Position numbers and translations under genes: made by a program
The notes under the pieces: model-generated
The model's database searches: none
What the model saw: only the letters and a program-made list of their open reading frames with translations
What the model was told of the DNA's origin: nothing
Shown: in pieces, positions 41,839 to 51,123 of the stretch
Numbering within the stretch: position 1 is the first letter of the stretch
How the letters are laid out: each line of letters opens with the position of its first letter
Origin: Nitrospira sp.
GTDB lineage: Bacteria; Nitrospirota; Nitrospiria; Nitrospirales; Nitrospiraceae
Direction: 5' to 3'
Assembly (NCBI GenBank): GCA_018242665.1
Contig: JAFEBL010000008.1
Span: 1-64,000 of the forward strand
Length of the DNA stretch: 64,000 bases

Positions 41839-43572
41839 TTAGCGCTCTTCGCTGAAGGTGACGCGGTTGATTTCGCGCAGTGTCGTCTCGCCGGCCAATA
41901 CTTTTTTCACCGCCGACTGGCGCAGCGTAATCATGCCGTCGGTGACCGCGCGATACCGGATCTCCGAAAGGGCCCGATCCGCGAGAATCATTTCCTTGAT
42001 TTCATCGGTCAGATCCAGAAACTCGGTGATGCATTTTCGTCCGCGATACCCGGTCTCGTGGCATTCCGAACAGCCTTTTCCTTCGTAGAACGGGGCGCCC
42101 TTGAATTCCTCATATTCCAGACCGGACTCCTCGGCCAAGGCCTGATCGAGCGGAACCTGATGCCGGCAGTCGGGGCAAATCATGCGGATCAATCGCTGCG
42201 CCAGCACGCAGGTCAACGCCGCGAGGAAATTGTAGGAGTCGATTCCCATCGACGCGAATCGCCCGATGACGTCGAACACGTTGTTCGCATGCACGGTGGT
42301 CAACACGAGGTGGCCCGTGAGGGCGGACTGAATGGCGATCTGCGCCGTCTCGGCATCCCGGATTTCGCCGACCATGATCTTGTCCGGGTCGTGCCGCAAA
42401 ATCGACCGCAACCCGCGCGCAAACGTCAGCCCCTTCTTTTCGTTGACCGGGATCTGCACGACGCCCGGCAACTGATATTCCACCGGGTCTTCGATGGTAA
42501 TCAGCTTATCTTCCTGGATGTTCATTTCACTGATGGCGGCATACAACGTCGTGGTTTTGCCGCTGCCTGTCGGACCCGTCACCAAGACCATTCCATACGG
42601 TCGGGTGATCGCGCGGCGGAACCGCTTGAGATCCTCAGGATTGAAGCCGAGGCGATCCAGGCGCAAGGTGGACACGCCGGTGGTGATCGCCTCCCGATCC
42701 AGGATTCTGATCACCACAGATTCACCGAACACGCTCGGCAGAATGGAGACCCGAAAATCGACGGTCTTTCGGTCGAGGCGCATGCGAAAACTGCCGTCCT
42801 GCGGCACTCGTCGTTCGGCGATGTCGAGGTCCGACATGACTTTCAAGCGGGAAACCAGCGGAGGATGCAGCTTCACGTCCAGCGGGTCCATGGCGGAGAC
42901 GAGAATCCCATCCACACGAAACTTCACCGTGGTGGCGCGATCCGTCGCTTCGATGTGAATATCGCTCGCACGGCGCTGCATCGCGCTGAGCATGATGGTG
43001 TCGAGCAGCTTGACCACCGGGCTTTGGTCTTCACCGAAGTGATCGACCGTCAGGACTTCCTCACCGCGCTCGTCTTCTTTCACCAACACCGAGCGGTACT
43101 CGGCCTCCAACTCGCGCAGCGCCTGACTCGACCCCTCGCTTCGCTCCAGCGCCGCCTGAATGGCGCTCCGCGAACTCACCACATAGTGCAGCGGCCGATT
43201 CAGAAGGATTTCCAGCTCATCCAACGCCAGCAGGTTTTGGGGATCGGAGATCGCGATGGTCAGCACTCCCGCCTCGTCCTTCACCGGCACAAAGGGATGG
43301 CGTCGCATCAGCTTGACCGAAATCGTGTGGTAAAACTCCGAATCCACCCGAAAGCCGGTCAATTGGTCATAGGGCAGCCCGAACTGCGCGGCCAGCGCCT
43401 GGGCCAATTGAGCCTCGGAAATCGTGCCGTCTTCGACGAGCGTTTGCCCTAGGGCCGCGAGGCTTCCACCCAGGCGAACGACGACCTGATCCACCGTGCG
43501 CCTGGTGAGAATGCCCTCGCGCACCAGCACATCGGACAACGACGGCCTTGTGAGATGACGTTGTATCGCCAT
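41839..43572 (-). CDS. gspE: Type II secretion ATPase GspE
   Basis: A 577-residue hexameric secretion ATPase. N-terminal MshEN-like domains (LVREGILTRRTVDQVV, LAQALAAQFGLPYDQL). Core: Walker A GPTGSGKTTTLYAAI, Asp box ITIEDPVEYQLPGV, Walker B SILRHDPDKIMVGEIRDAET, His box TGHLVLTTVHANN. The tetracysteine zinc site is CPDC plus CSECHETG. It is of normal length and powers pseudopilus assembly. GGAGG lies eight bases before the ATG at 43572. The full motif set means it should be active. Confidence 0.95.
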   Translation of the reverse strand: MAIQRHLTRPSLSDVLVREGILTRRTVDQVVVRLGGSLAALGQTLVEDGTISEAQLAQALAAQFGLPYDQLTGFRVDSEFYHTISVKLMRRHPFVPVKDEAGVLTIAISDPQNLLALDELEILLNRPLHYVVSSRSAIQAALERSEGSSQALRELEAEYRSVLVKEDERGEEVLTVDHFGEDQSPVVKLLDTIMLSAMQRRASDIHIEATDRATTVKFRVDGILVSAMDPLDVKLHPPLVSRLKVMSDLDIAERRVPQDGSFRMRLDRKTVDFRVSILPSVFGESVVIRILDREAITTGVSTLRLDRLGFNPEDLKRFRRAITRPYGMVLVTGPTGSGKTTTLYAAISEMNIQEDKLITIEDPVEYQLPGVVQIPVNEKKGLTFARGLRSILRHDPDKIMVGEIRDAETAQIAIQSALTGHLVLTTVHANNVFDVIGRFASMGIDSYNFLAALTCVLAQRLIRMICPDCRHQVPLDQALAEESGLEYEEFKGAPFYEGKGCSECHETGYRGRKCITEFLDLTDEIKEMILADRALSEIRYRAVTDGMITLRQSAVKKVLAGETTLREINRVTFSEER

Positions 43573-43635
43573 GTTACATGCCTCCGACCACCACCCGCAG
43601 ACCTCTCGACGACCGAGTCGCGCCGTCTCGCAGCC

Positions 43636-44850
43636 TCATTGAATCGTCCCGGCCATTTGAAAAATCGGCAGATACATGATGATCACGATTCCACCCACCA
43701 AGAGCCCCATCACCAGCAGCAACACCGGTTCAATCCAGGTTGTCAGCTGGCTGAGGCGCACATCGAGATCGCCTTCGTAAAACTCAGCCACGTCTCTGAG
43801 CATGGGTTCCAACGAACCTGTTTCTTCACCCACCGACAACATTTCAATCGCCAGCTTCGGCAATATCTTGGGCCGCTCGATGGCGGCGGCCAGTGTGCTG
43901 CCCTCGCGAATTTCGTTCACCGCCGAGACCAACCCGCGTGAGACGAAACGATTCGAGACGGCGCCCCGTGCAATCTCCAACGCTTCAACGAGAGGCGTGC
44001 CCCCGGCCAACACCGTGGCCAACGTACGGGTCAACTGGATCGTATGGTGCTCCACCAAAATAGTCCCGAGCAGCGGCAAGCGAAGCAGGTTCCGATCGAC
44101 GGACAAATGCCCCGCCGAGGTCTGATACCAGGCGCGCCCCAGCACCGTCGCCGCGATGAGGACGATGGCCACCGGAATTAACTGCGCCTCCCCCATGTGA
44201 ATCACCGAGATCAGCAATCGAGTCGCCGTCGGCAGATTGGCGGAAGATTCGCCGTACACCGAAATAAACGTGGGCATGACATAACTCAGCAGAAATCCCA
44301 CCACCGCGATGCCGACCACCACGAGGAACGCCGGATAGGCCAACGCCTTGGTCACTTTCTGGCGGAGGCCGATCATCAGTTTCAGGTAGGCGATGTACCG
44401 TTGCAGCACCTCCGCTAAATTTCCTGACTGTTCGCCTGCGCGAATCGTGGCGAGATAGAGATCGGAGAAATAGGCCGAATGTTTGCCGAGCGCCTCCGAC
44501 GCCGACGCGCCGCCCCGAATATCCTGCCGCACCTCCTTCAAGGCTTCGCGAAACGGGGCACGCTGAGTGCGATCAATCAGCAGATCCCACACACGCAAGA
44601 CCGGCAATCCGGCCTTGATCAATGCCAGTAGCTCCTGATTGAACACCAGGAAGTCCTGCAGCGGCAACTTGCCCCAGCGACCGTTCGGCAGGCCTGGCAC
44701 ACCGATCCCCGTGCCGCGCCGGGAGAGGCGAAAAACCAGCAAGCCATCGGATTCGAGCTTGGCGCGCGCCGCATGCTCATCATCGCCTTCGACATGCCCC
44801 TCGAAGGTCGTGCCGTCTGCTCGCGCCGCCCTGTAAGAGAACACCGCCAT
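43636..44850 (-). CDS. gspF: Type II secretion platform protein GspF
   Basis: A 404-residue polytopic protein. MAVFSYRAARADGTTFEGHV starts the cytoplasmic domain. Two GspF domains follow, each with the pattern FLVFNQELLALIKAGLPVL, then ASASEALGKH and RAGEQSGNLAEVLQRYIAYL, and the helices AYPAFLVVVGIAVVGFLLSY; the repeat is HHTIQLTRTLATVLAGGTPL, with SVGEETGSLEPMLRDVAEFY and VLLLVMGLLVGGIVIIMYLP. It forms the inner-membrane platform turned by GspE. The ATG at 44850 begins the conserved N-terminus; the frame extends to 45000 without reason to use it. Family length is normal. Confidence 0.9.
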   Translation of the reverse strand: MAVFSYRAARADGTTFEGHVEGDDEHAARAKLESDGLLVFRLSRRGTGIGVPGLPNGRWGKLPLQDFLVFNQELLALIKAGLPVLRVWDLLIDRTQRAPFREALKEVRQDIRGGASASEALGKHSAYFSDLYLATIRAGEQSGNLAEVLQRYIAYLKLMIGLRQKVTKALAYPAFLVVVGIAVVGFLLSYVMPTFISVYGESSANLPTATRLLISVIHMGEAQLIPVAIVLIAATVLGRAWYQTSAGHLSVDRNLLRLPLLGTILVEHHTIQLTRTLATVLAGGTPLVEALEIARGAVSNRFVSRGLVSAVNEIREGSTLAAAIERPKILPKLAIEMLSVGEETGSLEPMLRDVAEFYEGDLDVRLSQLTTWIEPVLLLVMGLLVGGIVIIMYLPIFQMAGTIQ

Positions 44851-44893
44851 GAATGAGATCCGTCTCCGCCGGGCACGTAAGCCTATTCGCGCC

Positions 44894-45730
44894 CTATTGA
44901 ACGACCGTCCCGCTGGGCGGTGGAATCGCGGCTTGCTGCAATCGAGGCTCCGGCAACCTGAGTGTCCTGCCGGTAAGAATGCGATCGCCCGACAAGCCAT
45001 TGAGCGTGCGCAGGGCCGTCACGCCGACCTTGTGGCGCCGCGCGAGCGCCGAGAGGGTGTCGCCGCTGCGAATGACGATGGTCTTCATCTCCCCATCACC
45101 ACTCGACGTGAACACCGCGGATGACTGTACGACAGGGGGCGCGACCACTTCAGACACCATCTCAGGTTCCCGAGGCCCTGTCGGATCGGACACAGCAACC
45201 TGCTCGATCGGAGCCGGTTGTTCCACAGACACGCCTTTTCCCAGCAAGGTTTGGGCAGGCCCCTCTGACACTGATGGAAGACCCTTCCCACGGGCCGGTC
45301 CCTTCGTCGACTGTCTTGGACGATGAGGAGCCGGCGGAACCGCCTGGGCGAGCCGCTCCCGTTCCGAACGCGCCTCGGCCAATTCCTCACGCTGCAGATC
45401 AATGATTTGCCGGGCATCCGCCAGACGCCGCTCAGTCTCTTGCAACATTCCCTGCAACTGTGCCCTAGCCACTTGGGCATCGGCCAACTCTCTGCGCTGG
45501 GCATCCAGCTCCGTCCGCAATTCAGCCGCGTTCCGCTGGGCTTCCCGGACCGCAGCCTTCAGCGCGTCCGCGGTGACTTGCAGATCGGCCGGGGTCGGCT
45601 CAGACACCGGCGTCACGCGCGCGCAGCCGCCAGAGAACAGAGGCAACAGCATCGCCAGGCCCCAGCACCAGCATTGAAATTTCACGCTCGTCTGCCGCTT
45701 GTAAACCCTCGGGTGTTTCATGATATTCAT
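44894..45730 (-). CDS. LysM-domain coiled-coil lipoprotein
   Basis: A 278-residue lipoprotein. A signal with lipobox-like LFSGGC (WGLAMLLPLFSGGCAR) is followed by an alpha-helical coiled coil (ADALKAAVREAQRNAAELRT, RERLAQAV) and a Pro-rich linker. The C-terminal LysM domain reads IVIRSGDTLSALARRHKVGV then LRTLNGLSGDRILTGRTLRL. LysM binds peptidoglycan, so the protein could hold the secretion machine to the cell wall in place of GspA/B or FimV-type factors. Such a gene is not part of the canonical gsp set. The start at 45730 follows the pseudopilin stop by four bases. Confidence 0.8.
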   Translation of the reverse strand: MNIMKHPRVYKRQTSVKFQCWCWGLAMLLPLFSGGCARVTPVSEPTPADLQVTADALKAAVREAQRNAAELRTELDAQRRELADAQVARAQLQGMLQETERRLADARQIIDLQREELAEARSERERLAQAVPPAPHRPRQSTKGPARGKGLPSVSEGPAQTLLGKGVSVEQPAPIEQVAVSDPTGPREPEMVSEVVAPPVVQSSAVFTSSGDGEMKTIVIRSGDTLSALARRHKVGVTALRTLNGLSGDRILTGRTLRLPEPRLQQAAIPPPSGTVVQ

Positions 45731-45734
45731 GGCC

Positions 45735-46142
45735 TTACCATTGGTTGTAGGGAACGCCGTTGGTACCGACAAGATCAGACCCGGAAAACACATCGACCAT
45801 TCCGCCATCGGTTTCATCGACCATTTCCTGCCAGGACGTGGTGACACCGGTTAACGGATCAGTCGGCACGCGCCGCAGGTATCCGGCCGATACAAGCGCC
45901 TGAATACTGTCAGGATACTTGCCCTTGTCGGCCCGATGCTGATCGATGACATCGCGAAGCGAAAACAAATCCTGACGGAGCGCGCCTTCCTTGGCCTTGA
46001 TGATGGCGGCATGATAGGAAGGCACCGCCAGGGTGGCAAGGATTCCGACAATCGTCACGACAATCATCAATTCGATGATCGTAAATCCACGAGATGACCG
46101 AACCGCCCATGCGCGTTTACCACTCACGGTATTTGGTGCCAT
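45735..46142 (-). CDS. Type II pseudopilin
   Basis: A 135-residue pseudopilin. SRGFTIIELMIVVTIVGILA contains the prepilin peptidase site (G before F) and Glu at +5. The body reads QDLFSLRDVIDQHRADKGKY, PDSIQALVSAGYLRRVPTDP and an ending with Asp-Val-Phe-Ser-Gly and VGTNGVPYNQW, the pattern of GspG-like pseudopilins. The start is uncertain because ATG 46142 lies inside the end of the previous pseudopilin gene and no good ribosome site is visible. The 26-base overlap suggests coupling. Confidence 0.75.
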   Translation of the reverse strand: MAPNTVSGKRAWAVRSSRGFTIIELMIVVTIVGILATLAVPSYHAAIIKAKEGALRQDLFSLRDVIDQHRADKGKYPDSIQALVSAGYLRRVPTDPLTGVTTSWQEMVDETDGGMVDVFSGSDLVGTNGVPYNQW

Positions 46143-46623
46143 CCAAGGCCAGTTCTTGGCTCTGAGTCGTAACATCGTACACATCTTCTCCGCACCAGTC
46201 TTTCATGCTGGCGGGATCTCGGTAACACCGCAGGCGCCAGTCGGCCGCACCGGTCATCGGATCGAGCGGGATCGATCGGAGGTAGCGACGAATGGTCGTT
46301 CCACGGACGGTCGCTTGCTCTCCCGTCAACTTCACGCCCAATAACACATCAAGCGATTTTGGGTATCCATAGGGACCGGTCACGTCCTTACAACTCAACC
46401 GGTTCTTGACGCACGCAGGGCCCGTGAGCGTGTCACCGTCGCGCGCCCATTCGAGATGGAAGGTATCAATCGCCGCTCGAATGACGCGAAGGTTCTGCCG
46501 CAACTCGATCTCCTTGGTCCGTTTGGTGGAAACCTTGGTGAACGGCAGCGCGACGGAGGCCAGGATCGTGAGAATCGTCAGGGTCACGAGCAATTCGAGC
46601 AACGTCACGCCGGACTGTTTCAC
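46117..46623 (-). CDS. Type II pseudopilin
   Basis: A 168-residue pseudopilin. It opens MKQSGVTLLELLVTLTILTI, with a very short leader, a cleavage site at G|V and Glu at +5. It has two cysteine pairs (PACVKNRLSCKD and LRCYRDPASMKDWCGED) that may form disulphides in the periplasm, and PLDPMTGAADWRLRCYRDP before the end, a GspG-like feature. The start is GTG, overlapping the secretin stop by four bases (GTGA). It is probably a minor pseudopilin of this system. Confidence 0.75.
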   Translation of the reverse strand: MKQSGVTLLELLVTLTILTILASVALPFTKVSTKRTKEIELRQNLRVIRAAIDTFHLEWARDGDTLTGPACVKNRLSCKDVTGPYGYPKSLDVLLGVKLTGEQATVRGTTIRRYLRSIPLDPMTGAADWRLRCYRDPASMKDWCGEDVYDVTTQSQELALDGTKYREW

Positions 46624-49007
46624 CGCACTCTCACCACTCCTGTCGCTTCGACTGGTCCCGGCGAAGGCTCAGGGCCGCCATGTTTCGCCGTATGCAGCCT
46701 CACCGTCGAGACTCCGGGAGTTTTCGCCAGGAATGTCACCCGCAGCAGACGGCCGTCATCCTTTGTCGCCCCCGCCGACCGATGGAGACGAAGTTCGACC
46801 AACCCTTCCGTCACCGACGAGGTCGCGGCAACCGGAGCCTTGCCGGCTTCGCTACCCAACACTTCGCCGAGCGTGGCATCGCGGAATTCAAGAATCTTCG
46901 GGTCAAACTCCAATGTCAGGGTTTCAGTATCGAACCCCTCAGCGTGCGCGGCCATCACATCCACGCGCACTTCTTTCTCGGTCTGCACCGTCACATCCGC
47001 CGGCTGAAGCGACAGCACAAATCCCGGCGAAGCCGATTCGGCATTCGCCCCCGCCTTCCCCTTCTTGGACACCGGTTTGTCGGGAACCACACCAGATCCA
47101 GCGGGTAATGCCACGCGAGCGGCAACCTGCTTCGGTTGCATGGCAAATAACGGGGCGGTGGAATAGACCGATTCGGTTCCGGACCAGAACGCCTGCCCTT
47201 GCGGACCAGGCAGACGCAACGAATTCACAATGTGCGGGGTGATCGTCAAAATGACTTCTGTGGTGACCCGCTGCGTCTTGAACGAACTCAGCAGGTTGCC
47301 CAGATAAGGGATGTCGCCGATCCAGGGAATCGTCACCTTCGTGCGACGATCCTCTTCCTGCAACAGACCGCCGAGCACAATAGTCTCCCCGTCGCGCACA
47401 TTGAGCATCGTTTCCGCCGAGCGGTTGCCGAACTTGAACTGCGTGATCGGCGGAGATTGCTGCAACAAGACCGTGTCGCCCAGACGGATCACCTCGATTT
47501 TCATTTTCAACGACAGTTCATTCGCCAGATGAATGTTCGGCTCGACCGTGAGCTTGACGCCCGTATCACGAAACTCAATCGATGTCACCGTGGAAGTCGT
47601 TGGAACTGCACCAGTTGCGGCCTGCCCCGGTAACACGTTGGTCGTGGAGAGGAGAATTGGCTGTTTGTCACCGATGTTGACTTCGGCTTTCTTGTTGTTG
47701 AGCACGCGCACCTTGGGCGCAGCCAAGGTCTTGGCGTCGGTGATCTGCTTGAAGAAATCGAGTTGCACGTTGGTGGGAAGCTTGAAGAGATAGTTGTCCT
47801 GCCCCAAACTTGCCAAATTGCGATAGGTGAATTGCTGTGCAATGTCACCGGCAATCGTGCCGGTAAATCCGGGCGGCACCATGGCAGCAGCGAGCTGCTT
47901 GGGATAGGACAGACCGTAGGTTTGATCGACTGTCCGGTTCACCTCGAGGACTTCCACATCGAACAACACTTCGGAATCCTCGCGGTCGTTGGCTTGAATG
48001 ATCTTTTCCGCCAGTTCCACCTTTTCGGGTTGATCGCGAACCACGATGGTATTGAGTGCCTCGTTGCCATGGATGTGCTTCACATCCAGCATCGATTTCA
48101 GTAAGGCCACCATATCCTTGGCCTTGGCCGAGGACAGATAGAAGGTCCGGATCATCAAATCCTGATACTGTTCCTGCTTCTGCTTCGTATTGGGACTGAT
48201 GATGAACAGGGTCGGTCCGGCCTTCTGCGCGAAGAGGCTATTGCTGTTCAGCACCAACGAGAGGGCTTCATCGAACGGTTTCTCTTCCAATGACACGGTG
48301 ATCGGATCATTCCGCACGTCTTTATCGAACACAAAGTTCACGTGCGCCGCTTTGCCCAATGCCTCCACCACTTCCTTCAATCCGGCATTACGAAACTGCA
48401 AGGTGACCGGCTGTTTCTGACGATCGTCCCGATCCGCGGCGTGCTGATCGGCCGAGAGCCGAGCGACTCCCTCCAGCGCATCTTTGTACGTGGGGTCGAG
48501 TTCTACCGCCCGCATGTATCCGGCCATCGCCTCACTCACCCGACCCAACTGAGCCAGGCGTTCCGCCTCGCGATAGCGCTCACGCGCCTCTTTGAGCCGC
48601 AACGCTTCGGTCAGACCGGCCTCATACTCTTTGCTGGTCGGCTCGATGGTCAGAGCCCGCTTAAATTCTTCGGCCGCCTGATCGAGCAGGTGATCCTTGA
48701 GCAACTGCCGGCCTCGCTCATCATGAGCCGCAGCAGCACGCTCGCGCGAGATGCGGTATTTATTCTGAAGCGACGGTTCGAACGGATCGTCTTTGAGGGC
48801 CTGACGATAGGCAACACTGGCTTCTTCCCAGTTTCCCGCCGCCAGGTGTTGATCTCCGCGTTTGACGTCCGCGGAGGTCAAGGTCCCGCACGCAGTCAAC
48901 GCGAGACACCACGCCAACGCCGCGATGATGGGAACCACCCGGCACTGCTGCGATAGATGATTGGCGTGAGGGCGCAGGAAGGATGAACGCATAGATCTGG
49001 TCAACAA
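46620..49007 (-). CDS. gspD: Secretin (GspD/PilQ-type) with TPR and cohesin-like domains
   Basis: A 795-residue lipoprotein forming the outer-membrane channel. Signal with lipobox ALTACG (Cys40). TPR repeats at about 45-185 (RGDQHLAAGNWEEASVAYRQ, EEFKRALTIEPTSKEYEAGL, LAQLGRVSEAMAGYMRAVEL). An STN/N0-type domain at about 200-265 (FRNAGLKEVVEALGKAAHVN), an N1 domain to about 345, and the secretin core at about 375-600, with VPTTSTVTSIEFRDTGVKLT and GETIVLGGLLQEEDRRTKVT, IPWIGDIPYLGNLL. A C-terminal cohesin-like beta domain follows (PADVTVQTEKEVRVDVMAAH, LEFDPKILEFRDATLGEVLG). ATG 48992 or TTG 49007 may start it; a GAGG site favours the TTG codons. First gene of the operon. Confidence 0.9.
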   Translation of the reverse strand: MLTRSMRSSFLRPHANHLSQQCRVVPIIAALAWCLALTACGTLTSADVKRGDQHLAAGNWEEASVAYRQALKDDPFEPSLQNKYRISRERAAAAHDERGRQLLKDHLLDQAAEEFKRALTIEPTSKEYEAGLTEALRLKEARERYREAERLAQLGRVSEAMAGYMRAVELDPTYKDALEGVARLSADQHAADRDDRQKQPVTLQFRNAGLKEVVEALGKAAHVNFVFDKDVRNDPITVSLEEKPFDEALSLVLNSNSLFAQKAGPTLFIISPNTKQKQEQYQDLMIRTFYLSSAKAKDMVALLKSMLDVKHIHGNEALNTIVVRDQPEKVELAEKIIQANDREDSEVLFDVEVLEVNRTVDQTYGLSYPKQLAAAMVPPGFTGTIAGDIAQQFTYRNLASLGQDNYLFKLPTNVQLDFFKQITDAKTLAAPKVRVLNNKKAEVNIGDKQPILLSTTNVLPGQAATGAVPTTSTVTSIEFRDTGVKLTVEPNIHLANELSLKMKIEVIRLGDTVLLQQSPPITQFKFGNRSAETMLNVRDGETIVLGGLLQEEDRRTKVTIPWIGDIPYLGNLLSSFKTQRVTTEVILTITPHIVNSLRLPGPQGQAFWSGTESVYSTAPLFAMQPKQVAARVALPAGSGVVPDKPVSKKGKAGANAESASPGFVLSLQPADVTVQTEKEVRVDVMAAHAEGFDTETLTLEFDPKILEFRDATLGEVLGSEAGKAPVAATSSVTEGLVELRLHRSAGATKDDGRLLRVTFLAKTPGVSTVRLHTAKHGGPEPSPGPVEATGVVRVR

Positions 49008-49022
49008 GGTTACAACCTCTTT

Positions 49023-49051
49023 GGTATATCAAACTGACACATACGCGACAA
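49023..49051 (-). promoter_or_regulatory. Possible sigma-70 promoter for the secretion operon
   Basis: On the minus strand, TTGTCG (49046-49051) and TATACC (49023-49028) are separated by 17 bases, a fair sigma-70 spacing. This would place the start of transcription about 10 bases before the secretin ribosome site. Both hexamers deviate from consensus, so the call rests on position and spacing. Confidence 0.35.
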
Positions 49052-49143
49052 TCAGTTTCTTGCTTTGGTCGGCAGGAGAAGGGTCCGATGCTCAGACCTC
49101 TTTCGGCAGATATGACACGCGGCATTAATGAGATCGCGCGAGG

Positions 49144-49181
49144 GAGGGAAAACCCTGAGGCCGGGTGAGGGCCCGGCCTCA
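49144..49181 (-). terminator. Rho-independent terminator of the nucleotide-sugar dehydrogenase gene
   Basis: TGAGGCCGGG and CCCGGCCTCA pair perfectly over ten bases around a six-base loop. On the minus strand the hairpin is followed by GGGTTTT. It lies about 60 bases after the dehydrogenase stop and before the secretion operon, so it separates the two transcripts. Confidence 0.75.
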
Positions 49182-49242
49182 AGAGAAACGAACAGCAGCA
49201 ACACGGGGGGAGCAGCGATCGTACGCGGTGTGTCGCGTCGGC

Positions 49243-50538
49243 TTACAGTCTCCAGTATTTGACCGACCCCGGCAGGCTGTCGGGACTCAACACGCTCTTC
49301 ACATCAACCACGACGTTGTTCCGCTGCTTCCGCAACGGCTTCAGCAACTCGGCGAGTTCCATCTTCAGGTATTCCTTGTGCGCCACCGCCAGGATGATCC
49401 CATCGAGCTGCTTCAATTGCTCCCAGGGCGAGAGACGAAGTCCATATTCCCCTACCGCTTCCTCCGGCTCTGCAAGGGGATCGTGGACCACCACCTGAAT
49501 GCCATATTCCCTCAACTCGTTCACGATATCCGGCACGCGGCTGTTCCGCAAGTCGGGCACATTTTCTTTGAAGGTGAGTCCCAACACACCGACACGCAGG
49601 TCACTCACTGGTCTCTCGACCTGGCTCAACAACTTCATGGTCTGCTCAGCCACATACTTGCCCATGCTGTTGTTGATGCGACGCCCGGCGAGAATCACCT
49701 CAGGGTGATACCCTACGGATTCGGCCTTTGCCGTGAGGTAGTAGGGATCGACCCCAATACAGTGTCCGCCGACCAGACCCGGGTTAAACTTCAGAAAATT
49801 CCACTTCGTGCCCGCCGCTTCCAACACTGAACGAGTATCGATTCCCAACCGGTGGAAAATCAATGCCAGTTCGTTCATCAACGCGATGTTCAGATCGCGC
49901 TGGGTATTTTCGATGACCTTCGCCGCTTCGGCAACCTTAATGCTCGACGCGCGGTGAATTCCGGCCTTGACGACCGTGCCGTAGGTCTGCGCCACAATCT
50001 CCAAAGACTCCTCATCCTGCGCCGACACCACCTTGATGATTCGCTCAAGAGTGTGTTCTTTGTCTCCGGGATTGATTCGCTCCGGCGAATAGCCGATCTT
50101 AAAATCAATGCCGCTCTTCATGCCGGAGGCCTTTTCCAGGATCGGCAGGCAATCCTCCTCCGTCGCTCCCGGATACACCGTCGATTCATAGACCACGATG
50201 GCGCCCGGAGCGAGATTGGCGCCGATCAATTCCGATGCCTTTTTCAGAGCGGTCAGATCCGGCTGCAAGGCATTGTTAATGGGAGTCGGCACCGCCACGA
50301 TGATAAAATCGGCGGCCTTGAGGTCACTGGGTTCGGAGGTGTAGCGAACCCGGCTGGACTTGAGATCTTGTGGAGAAACTTCTCCGGTTCGATCGACGCC
50401 TTTGCGTAACTCTTCAACCTTTGTCTTGTTGATGTCGAACCCGATCACCGGCGCGGACTTCCCGAATGCTACCGCAATGGGCAATCCCACATACCCCAAC
50501 CCCACAACCGCGACCTGCCGCTGCATCTTCTTCGCCAT
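49243..50538 (-). CDS. Nucleotide-sugar 6-dehydrogenase (UDP-GlcNAc/UDP-Glc type)
   Basis: A 431-residue cytoplasmic enzyme that oxidises C6 of a UDP-sugar to the uronic acid with NAD. NAD-binding motif VAVVGLGYVGLPIAVAFG near residue 10. VPTPINNALQPDL, ESTVYPGATEEDCLPILE and GYSPERINPGDKEHTLERI are typical of the WbpA/VipA/TviB branch rather than UDP-glucose dehydrogenase Ugd. The catalytic cysteine is in GLVGGHCIGVDPYYL. C-terminal LGLTFKENVPDLRNSR is conserved. The ATG at 50538 has GGGGAG upstream; the frame runs on to 50760. It should supply an acidic sugar for the polysaccharide cluster. Confidence 0.9.
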   Translation of the reverse strand: MAKKMQRQVAVVGLGYVGLPIAVAFGKSAPVIGFDINKTKVEELRKGVDRTGEVSPQDLKSSRVRYTSEPSDLKAADFIIVAVPTPINNALQPDLTALKKASELIGANLAPGAIVVYESTVYPGATEEDCLPILEKASGMKSGIDFKIGYSPERINPGDKEHTLERIIKVVSAQDEESLEIVAQTYGTVVKAGIHRASSIKVAEAAKVIENTQRDLNIALMNELALIFHRLGIDTRSVLEAAGTKWNFLKFNPGLVGGHCIGVDPYYLTAKAESVGYHPEVILAGRRINNSMGKYVAEQTMKLLSQVERPVSDLRVGVLGLTFKENVPDLRNSRVPDIVNELREYGIQVVVHDPLAEPEEAVGEYGLRLSPWEQLKQLDGIILAVAHKEYLKMELAELLKPLRKQRNNVVVDVKSVLSPDSLPGSVKYWRL

Positions 50539-51123
50539 GTCACTCCCCTCGTCAATAACGCTACATGGATGTCGTAAAAAAGAATGGCAGAATATCGCAC
50601 ATCCGTCAACGATTTCCCAGGAGCCACAAGAATCAGCTGCGATCATGTCTTTTTGCCGTACTGGCATGCCCTCGACCGACAACCACACAGACAAGCCCAT
50701 ACACAGAACCACGTATGAAATGATGTGCCATGAGACAATAGCCCCGCACAACAGGCACAACGGAGCGGCCCTCCGTCACCCCAAGCCTGCACATCCGAGC
50801 ACGAATTTGGCCGGTGCTGACCTCTAGGCCAGACACTAGGAAATGCTTGATTCTCTGCTCTCAGCAACGAAAAGGGAACGGGAGATGGTGATTTCGTGAA
50901 ACCATTTGCAAGCTTATGGGTGCGCTTGTTATGGTAATGACGGTTACGTTCCGGCAGGCACTGATCTTGCTCACCTGCTAGCCAACCGAACATTCACAAT
51001 CAGAGCCTTTTTCACTGAGAACCACCTGTTCTCCATCAGACCATTTGAGACATACCAGAAGATTAGGGTCACGTGGCCGTAGTACCAACCGCTCACATTC
51101 TTTTCACCACCAAGAGGACGAAC
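50539..51123. other. Divergent intergenic region
   Basis: About 585 bases between the dehydrogenase (minus) and the exported-protein gene (plus), so promoters for both must lie here. A small hairpin ACGGAG/CTCCGT near 50759-50775 has no T-tract. TTGCAA and TATGGT, 18 bases apart near 50907-50936, could be a weak plus-strand promoter. No gene is supported. Confidence 0.4.
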
